From the NCBI GenBank assembly GCA_037042915.1, contig CM073193.1, forward strand, positions 7,130,001 through 7,194,000: DNA of 64,000 bases, written 5' to 3'. Source of the stretch: Auricularia sp. M13. Lineage: Eukaryota > Basidiomycota > Agaricomycetes > Auriculariales > Auriculariaceae. The notes under the pieces were generated by a model. It worked only from the letters and a program-made list of their open reading frames with translations, did no database searches and was not told the origin of the DNA. The position numbers and the translations under genes are program-made. Below are positions 55,857 through 64,000 of this stretch, one piece after another; position 1 is the first letter of the stretch, and every line of letters begins with the position of its first letter.

Positions 55857-57435
55857 TCAGCGCTTGCGGGCATAGACGCACTGCAAGCGCATGTAGCAGG
55901 GTATGCGGCAGTCCGTCAGTTCTTGCTTGGCGCGGACAATGAGACTGTCGACCTCCTCTTGCGGAACGCCGCTCTTCAGTAGCAACGGCCGGCCAGAGTC
56001 GATGAACGCCTGTCAGTTTCTAGTCAGCACGGCGTCACAGCGAGTGATTTGAAAGGGTGGCAGACCAGGACATCTTCCCGGGCATACAGGCCAATCTTGC
56101 GCTGCCGTCTCGCTTCCGCGGAGTCCCCTTTCATAAAGGGGCACAGGGGGAAGTATACGTCCCTATACACGATGTCTTTGAAGGCGCGATGCTGACCAAC
56201 CCAGTGATGCAATAGAGACGCAGCATCGACATGGCCGCCACGTCCTCTTATGGATTGGCGAAGGTGTCCTATAAAGCGCGCAACTGCTGGTATACAGGGC
56301 GAGCGTGCGGTGGAAGTTGTGGGGAGAGGGAATAGCTCCATTTTCTCGTCGTAGACACGGAAGTCGCACTCGCCAAGGATGACGAGCCCGTCGGGACGAA
56401 GGATGCGTGAGATCTGGTCGACGAGACCCGCGTAGTCCTTGATACCGGCACTGATGAGACGCGCATTGACGACGTTGAATTGACCTGAGGGAGGCGGTAC
56501 TGACGTTGAGCGTGGGAAACGCGAAGGAGATTCGGATAAATACATACCGTAGAAGTGTTCAAGCCCGAGGTTGATGTCGTCAACCTAACACGCCGGCAGT
56601 TAGAAACGCGGAGAGGAGACAGCGGCGACTCAACATACCTCTGTCCTGTGATAGTCATGAGTTACGAGTCCTTGGTCAGGTAACAACACGTGTGAGACTC
56701 ACCGAACATTATTTGGAGAATAGCTGCAGCGCGAAAAGTTGTGTCAGAGGAGGGAGCGAGGTGATGGACGATGTTTAGCTGCGCACGTTATCTGAGGTGG
56801 CACGAGGTCGACGCCGACAGCATCAACGTGGGGGAAGTCGGTAGCGATTTCCGCAAGCCTAGCGGGCATCAGCGTTGGATGACGCGCATGTCGCCGGGAC
56901 GCGGCGTATTACCAGGCTCCCGTCCCGCAACCGAGGTCCAGCACGGCCTTCTGCGGCCCCTGGGGATCGTCCTGCAACACGTCGATGAGGGGCGGAGGGT
57001 ATTTGCCGAGGACCGTAGTCAGCATCTTGTGCTGGTTGTCTGCGCGCGGCCATGAGCCCCCGACGCGACGGCCAACGCGTGCACGTGCTCACTGAGACGG
57101 TCGAACTCGGGCGAGTCCGCAGGAAAATGGTAGATTTCCGAGTGGTTCTGGACGTCGCGACCGAACTCCTTGCGGAACGAGGCGCGTATGAGAGACTCGG
57201 TGAGCGAATACACGGACGGCGCCGGCGACCCCATGCTCCCGTCGCTGCCGGGCACGCTCCCGCGGTCGTCGTGGGCGTCGGCGTCGTCGTCGGACTCGAA
57301 GTTGTGATCGGTGAACGCGCCGGAGCTGGTTGTGGCGCCGGCGCTGAAGAGCGGAGACGCCTGCTGGGCGTCGGAGTCGGACGAGTCGTGGGCTGCGGCG
57401 GCGGCGGCGTCTCTGAGGGCGACGGCCGCGACCAT
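55857..57435 (-). CDS. SAM-dependent methyltransferase
   Basis: The N-terminus is acidic and disordered (Ala/Ser/Asp-rich) to VYSLTESLIRASFRKEFGRD, then YHFPADSPEFDRLSEHVHAL. The SAM-binding core is AVLDLGCGTGAW (motif I), joined by an intron (GTAATA to CGCTAG) to LAEIATDFPHVDAVGVDLVPPQ (motif II acid loop). Next come FNVVNARLISAGIKDYAGLVDQI and RILRPDGLVILGE (motifs IV-V). The C-terminal half has KDIVYRDVYFPLCPF and ends with CYMRLQCVYARKR. The substrate is not predictable; it resembles the broad fungal UMTA/LaeA-like group. One join near 57050 (GHALAVASG to DNQHKMLTTV) may hide another single-base problem or a very short intron. Confidence 0.8.
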
Positions 57436-57942
57436 GGCGAGCGTGGTGGCAGCGGGAGGGCAAGAGACGGAGCGAAGCAGCCGGTGCCTGCGTTTTTTGA
57501 ATGATGCCTCGGGCGGCGGACATGCATCCTATCCCCGCCGCCGTCCGGTGCCCCAGGATTCCGGATCCGCGGATCTCCGCCAGCCAAACGGTCCCTGCAC
57601 CGATGCCATTTCCAATGGGCACTTTCCATGCTCCGCCGCCGCCACCGGAAACGCGTGCGCCCTATCGGAGACATCCGGCCTCTTCCGCCGGTTCCTGCGC
57701 TCTGTCGATCGCAAGCAATTGCGGGATTCGCGCCACATGACTCATCACAACCATGATAAACGGCAACGGACAGGATCTAAGCATTCAGCGAGCGTACTTC
57801 TAATACACCACACAGCGGACACTCGATTCAGCGACAGCGAAGATAGCAGCAGACCCGGGCTGAGGCAAGCAGGCATATTACGGCTTTACATAGCATACGT
57901 ATGGGTAAACGGCTAGATCAGAGAACCAGGGCCTGTTCATTG
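57436..57942. other. Intergenic, about 500 bp
   Basis: This is the upstream region of the methyltransferase gene and downstream region of the roadblock-like gene. Its frames are shadows of GC-rich sequence; nothing else was seen. Confidence 0.4.
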
Positions 57943-58625
57943 CTACTTTGCAGCAATCGGCGACGGCGCGTCGTCCCGGAGCAGGTCGTCGCCGTAGTTG
58001 GACAGCGGGCCAGCCAGCTCCTCGGCCGGGCCGTTTGCCTATAATTCATCAGCGACACGACCACAGACGCGCAGAACGAAAGGGCCCGCACCGAAGCGAG
58101 GAGATCGTCCCAGTCCGCGTCCATGCTGCCCTGGACGGCGAGCAGCATGACGGGCTCGAGCCCGCCGGGGCTGCCGTCGCGGGGCTCGGTCTCGGGCGTC
58201 ACGCCGCGCTCTGTCCGGGGGCTGTTGCTTGCGGTCGTCGCGGGCGGCAGCGCGTCGAGCTGGCGCGCCGAGTACACTGGCACAACGACGATTCTGCCCA
58301 GCTGGGGCGTCGAGGTCGACAGCGGCTCTTGCAGGGCAGCAGCGCGGCGCGCGCTCACCTCGCACTCGGCCATGCCAATCCCGCCCAGCGCGCTCGAGCC
58401 TGGTTGCGGCTGCGCGCGGGCCTCCGCCCAGACTTCGGTGGCAAGGCCGACCAACAGCCGCACGTCGTCCTTGCCGAATGGATGCTGCGGCCTGGCGGGC
58501 GACGTCGCCGCGTGCGTCGCATACGATATCAGGCCGCCCGGCGGCGTGAACAGCGCGGCCGTGTGCACGTTCGGCGGCGAGAGCGACTGCTTGAGGAGCT
58601 TGCGCAGAGAAGGCAGCACAATCAT
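57943..58625 (-). CDS. Roadblock/LC7-fold protein, LAMTOR2 (Ragulator)-like
   Basis: MIVLPSLRKLLKQSLSPPNV starts an alpha-beta fold with HTAALFTPPGGLISYATHAA, DDVRLLVGLATEVWAEA, then a strand GRIVVVPVY and, after a Pro/Thr-rich loop, EPVMLLAVQ and DADWDDLLAS. That order matches the roadblock fold and the LAMTOR2/p14 start (LLNxxGxLLAYSG...VTAAIASNIW). LAMTOR2 helps anchor Rag GTPases and TORC1 to lysosome/vacuole membranes. An intron near the end joins DDLLAS to ANGPAEELAGPLSNYGDDLL and a stop at 57943. Unspliced, the frame would run to 57918. The insert before the last strand is longer than usual. Confidence 0.5.
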
Positions 58626-59063
58626 CCCGCGATCTGGCCAAACGCGAGTCTGTGAGGCCTAGTCGACCCGCTACTTGCAGTGGGCGACGGCCACGATGCG
58701 TTCAAGCTAAGAGCTGCCCGAGGTAAAGGCGTTTGAGGTTACGACACGAAAAATCTTCCAAGCTCCGCCCGATGACCACACCGAAACAAGCCTCATCTCT
58801 CAGCCTGATATGAACCAACACCCTGACAGAAACGCCAACTTTCCAGACAGCCTTTTAAATTTTGTACTGATCGGTGTCTATCGCAATACGCTAGCCTCCA
58901 AACGGCTTATCCGCACATCAGCCTTCAATTTCTTGATTGCACATTCTGGTCAGTACAGGGTAAAGTCACATCACAATGCGCCGCGGCATATGCTCGCGCA
59001 AACGCAGAAAGTCTAAATGGGGACAGGGACGGGGCGCGCGTATTCGTCAGGACCGCACCGCGT
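58626..59063. other. Intergenic, about 440 bp
   Basis: This lies between the start of the roadblock-like gene and the end of the enolase gene. It is AT-richer, with no coding frame. Confidence 0.5.
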
Positions 59064-60769
<1,706 letters not shown>

Positions 60770-62127
60770 GATGGTTCGAGAGGAAAGGAGGCGGCAATTT
60801 CAGTTGGCGCGCGCGCCCCTTTGAATCGCTCGGTCCGATCCGATGAAGACCGATATCGGTTGGCCTCCACCGACTACACGCGCCCAAACGTCGCGCCATA
60901 CCGCGACTCATGCCACAACCCTTGTGCTATCATCCTCAGATCTCGGCAGATGGTGCGCTCGTCTGCGCTGAGCTCACGCTTTCCGTCTCTTGGCTCCTTG
61001 GGCTAGAATCGGCCTGCATAGGATTGGCTGGAGCTGTGGCGCACGGGACCTTTGGGAACGCCTGCCCCTGCACATGAATTGGACGGCGGAGCAGACGCTC
61101 TCCCATTCTCATGCGATCACGTGCAAGCCGTGTCGTGTGTTAATACGGTTATAGCACCTGGGCGAGGGTGCAACAAGCTCATATACTGTGACGCATCGGT
61201 ACATGCGATGAGGTGCCCTCTGAGGGAACGGTGCATGTGAAGTAGAGCGGCTTCGTCGTTTGAGGATGAGTGCATATCTCCCAGGCTCTATGACGAGGGT
61301 TTCTTTGGCGCCGCTCGTGAAGCCCGGACTAATATCTAATCACGATGAAAACTTTACTCTTTGTAACTCATCTGGGGCTACTTGGTACGCATGAAGCAAC
61401 TTCGCTGTCATACCGCCCAGTGGTTTGAGATTCACACAACTATGAATAGGCGAACGAGCATGACCTGTGACCTGCTGACTCTGGCGGCGTCGTGGATTCT
61501 CCGATCAGCTTGTAAGGTTCAATAGTATGGATAGTCTTTGGGCGTTGCTCAGCAGCTGAACTTTAGCGGGAACTGGGAATTCACAGCCGATCTTTGTTTT
61601 ATTTGGCCGCGTTTGCCATAGACAACACGAAGTTAAACAGCATCTCCGAGTCATGCCGAAGTCATCATGCGGCTTCGGGTTTTGTTGATAGCGACGTTCC
61701 TGTACCTCGAATGCTTGGTTGGCATTCAGAACGCAAGTTTTGTGCTCCGAGGAGCACTTCCGAATTGGTAGTACCGCTTACTATTTTTCTCAAGAGTCAC
61801 TGTGTGCAACGTCGTTGAAAAGTACGATTACTGTATTTACGACCATTTTTTGCAATGTCTGACACCTGACGGGCCGGTGAAGATCAGCTCCATGGCACGT
61901 GAAGATCCGAGGAAATCCGAGGAGGGTTTATAGGAGATGACATGTGCAAACCTGAACAAATCATGTGGTTACGGAAAAGCACACCAGAACCACCTCCGGC
62001 TGCGACTGACTGTTCTTCCTAAGATCCAGAGAAACATGTCCATGCAAAGTGACCTTTCGAGACAGGCGCAGCTACCCAGCCATGTATCGGTACATCTCCA
62101 TTTCCTACATACTGTATTACACGAGCC
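60770..62127. other. Intergenic, 1.36 kb, includes enolase promoter
   Basis: The first 200 bp (60770-60960) upstream of enolase are GC-rich and TATA-less. The rest is mixed and AT-rich towards 61800. I see no exon, RNA gene or repeat. Confidence 0.5.
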
Positions 62128-63266
62128 CTAGCGCAGCTTCTTGAGTGCCTCGAACCGTTTCGTGAGCTCTGCAAAGTCATCTTCCGGAGTGCGCTTCTTG
62201 GGAGCGGCGTCCTTCGGCGTCGCCTCGCCCTCGAGGGGCGGTAGGTCAGGCAGCTTGAGTCCCGGCGCGTCTCCTTTGATGTCGTTGGCGACCTTCTTTG
62301 ACGGAGGCTCGGAGAGCAAGGGCGATTCCAGCTTCGTCTCTGCTGTCTTCTTCTCCTGAGATGACGCATTCGGTGAGGGGGCCAGCGTGTAAGCATATTT
62401 CAGAAATGTACTCACTATCAGCCCACTCCCTCCTTCATCATCGCTGTCATCTTCGGCAACGAAGCCTGGCGGGGCCCAGTCGATGCCGTACGCCTTTGCG
62501 ATCTCGTGCAGGTATGCATCGACCAGCTCGGCAGGCGGCATGGCGATCGTCAGCTTGTTGGCGACCTGCAGCAGTAAGAACTTGAGTGCCCTGCGGGGCA
62601 GAGTGGTGGTGCATAGTTATGCGTACCCGCTCGCAGACGCAGTTATCGCGATTCTCCATGACAGCGATTGAGTATTCGCGCCCGAATTTATGCATGAGCA
62701 TCTCGCGTAGAACGTGCAGTTCTGTACCAACCGTCAGACCCACAAATTATTGGGAGGTAAAAATACAGACCTTTGAGTTCGGTTCGTGGTGCGGCGTGCA
62801 CGATCGCGTTAACGCCCTCGGCCACGGCAGGGTCGGGCTCGCGTTGGCTACATTCATCGTGAGACGCACAGCAGAGCGATAAGATATGGCGGCGCACCTC
62901 ATTTCTAACAGTCCAAAGCGGCTAATAAGCAGCTCGCAGTAGAGCTCGAGCAGTTCGAGCAGCTCGAGGTATATGTCCTCGCTGATGACGCCCTCGGTCT
63001 TGATGCGCGCCGTCTCGACCTTGCCGCGCTCGAGCAGCGTCGCAATCTCTCTTCTAGAGACCTTGGCGAGGGACGCCTTCTTGTCTTGCAGGATGCGCAG
63101 CCGCTGCACGGCCAGCCTGGGGGACCGGTCGGGCTATGTACGCCAATCTGCGCGGGGACGGGCGTACCGCAGCTGGACCTGGGCAGCATAAGTCGGAACG
63201 CAGCTTCAGGACAACGAATTTGTGAATTACCTTTGTCCGCGTCGCGTTCCAGGTCGCGGGTGGCAT
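62128..63266 (-). CDS. IST1: IST1, ESCRT-III-associated regulator of Vps4
   Basis: IST1 acts in multivesicular-body sorting and abscission. Start MPPATWNATRTK; two small introns give VQLR and then LAVQRLRILQDKKASLAKVSR with REIATLLERGKVETARIKTE. Next are IYLELLELLELYCELLISRF, EREPDPAVAEGVNAIVHAAP, ELHVLREMLMHKFGREYSIA and VMENRDNCVCERV, all conserved IST1 blocks. AELVDAYLHEIAKAYGIDW precedes a charged Pro-rich tail ending DDFAELTKRFEALKKLR, which likely carries the Vps4-binding MIM element. About seven exons, and no frame problem. Confidence 0.93.
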
Positions 63267-63333
63267 TGACGCTCAAGGGGAAAGCTGCTGTCGGAAATGT
63301 CCGGCAGGAGCCTGGCTCAGCACTGGCAGCTGC
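63267..63333. promoter_or_regulatory. Very short divergent promoter between IST1 and bL31m
   Basis: Only 67 bp separate the two ATG codons. It has no TATA box; the sequence AAGGGGAAAG lies in the middle. The transcription starts must be within or overlap this spacer or the opposite gene. Confidence 0.5.
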
Positions 63334-63846
63334 ATGTCGTCGACCCTCTCTTTGCCGCTGCGCGCGCGGACGCGAATACTGGCGCCGGCGCAGACGCGCT
63401 GCGTGTCGAGCTCGCCATACGGGCGTACGCACGTGTGGGCGACGCGCAAGCCCAAGATGGCGAACCCCGTCGTGCCCACATTCATCCAGCGCGTCACGCG
63501 CGCCGACGGGAGCACCTTCCTGCACAGAACGACCTCGCCGCGGCCCACCGTCCGCCTCACCCGCGACGTGACCAACAATCCGCTCTACAACAACGGCGTC
63601 TCCAAGGGCGGCCTCTTCGGCGTCGACCAGGACGTCTCCGCGGACGGCGCCGCCGTCGAGGACGAGACGAGCGGCATCACACGTTTCGCCAGGCGGTTCG
63701 AGGACCTCGGACGCGAGTCGCTCGGCTGGCTGGGAGAGCTGCACGAGGCCAATGCGCAGGCCAGCAACCAAATTTCGCGCGGCTCTGTCATGAGCGCGGG
63801 AGAGGCAGCAGGCAGCGCGGAGAAAAAGAAGAGAAAACGCAAGTAA
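63334..63846 (+). CDS. Mitochondrial ribosomal protein bL31m-like
   Basis: This is an uninterrupted 170-residue frame. The first 40 residues (MSSTLSLPLRARTRILAPAQ and on) are Arg/Ser-rich, as in mitochondrial presequences. The core FIQRVTRADGSTFLHRTTSP with VRLTRDVTNNPLYNN fits fungal mitochondrial L31 (MRPL36). The C-terminal part has FEDLGRESLGWLGELH and ends KKKRKRK. A gene of this kind diverging from IST1 is plausible, but the assignment rests on the core only. Confidence 0.65.
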   Translation: MSSTLSLPLRARTRILAPAQTRCVSSSPYGRTHVWATRKPKMANPVVPTFIQRVTRADGSTFLHRTTSPRPTVRLTRDVTNNPLYNNGVSKGGLFGVDQDVSADGAAVEDETSGITRFARRFEDLGRESLGWLGELHEANAQASNQISRGSVMSAGEAAGSAEKKKRKRK

Positions 63847-64000
63847 GGACCCGGGTCGCCCGCACTGCGCACTGGCCATTAGACTACGCCTGTCTTGCAC
63901 GCATTGTATATTTTATTCTACTATCGCGCAGTGAACAGCGTCCCCGTCAGCTTTCCGTTCTTTCCTCCCCGCTCCGCCCGGTTCCTCAATGAAGAGTATA
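63847..64000. other. 3' flank of bL31m gene
   Basis: Only the probable 3' untranslated region is visible. AT-rich ATTGTATATTTTATTC occurs at about 63901-63918. Confidence 0.4.

Noticed and set aside
57948-58655. Plus-strand ORFs opposite the roadblock-like gene
   Set aside because: Arg/Ala-rich shadow frames of GC-rich coding DNA without a recognisable fold.

Overview
The window looks like nuclear DNA of an agaricomycete (mushroom or wood-decay) basidiomycete. Genes are split by many introns of about 45-60 bp with GT-AG ends and CTAAC/CTAAT-like branch sites. Gene density is high on both strands. Several families known mainly from basidiomycetes are present: DUF6533 membrane proteins, a coiled-coil DUF6697-like protein, HSPA12-like Hsp70s and a Tnp2-type transposase. 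No CRISPR array, operon, tRNA or rRNA was recognised. All gene ends come from reading splice junctions by eye, so conserved cores are firm and N-termini and small exons are less so.

Layout. 1-2.6 kb is gene-poor with decayed exon repeats. 2.7-11.2 kb carries VPS45, two related coiled-coil proteins of unknown function, a small unknown gene and a CBM21 protein phosphatase-1 targeting subunit. 12.3-18.9 kb holds an intron-rich Tnp2-type transposase tail-to-tail with a Gly/Pro-rich plus coiled-coil gene. 19.4-22.6 kb is a divergent pair: an old yellow enzyme and an intradiol ring-cleavage dioxygenase, suggestive of aromatic or quinone catabolism. 22.9-35.2 kb has two Hsp70-like paralogues bracketing an NTF2/Mtr2-like mRNA-export factor, the osmosensor SHO1 and two tandem DUF6533 proteins. 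36.4-44.5 kb has a Ser-rich anchored protein, a thaumatin-like secreted protein, a MITE-like repeat, an F-box/LRR protein and a coiled-coil DUF6697-like gene. 44.6-48.9 kb has the mitochondrial polyprenyl diphosphate synthase (COQ1) and a striking secreted tandem-repeat protein. 49.7-63.9 kb is mostly housekeeping: ABZ2-like lyase, an acidic fragment, guanine deaminase, a SAM methyltransferase, a roadblock/LAMTOR2-like protein, enolase, IST1 and mitochondrial ribosomal protein bL31m.

The most interesting item is the secreted protein at 46.5-48.8 kb. It has a signal peptide followed by about 19 near-identical 24-residue units. Each unit has an Arg-Gly-rich core framed by dibasic KR and RR sites, and every intron read there is phase 0. 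This is the architecture of a kexin (KEX2)-processed repeat precursor that would release many copies of a short cationic peptide.

A caution: at least nine single-base frame breaks, mostly in short homopolymers, interrupt otherwise clear coding sequence, including SHO1. They may be assembly indels rather than real lesions, so broken genes here should not be taken as proven pseudogenes.
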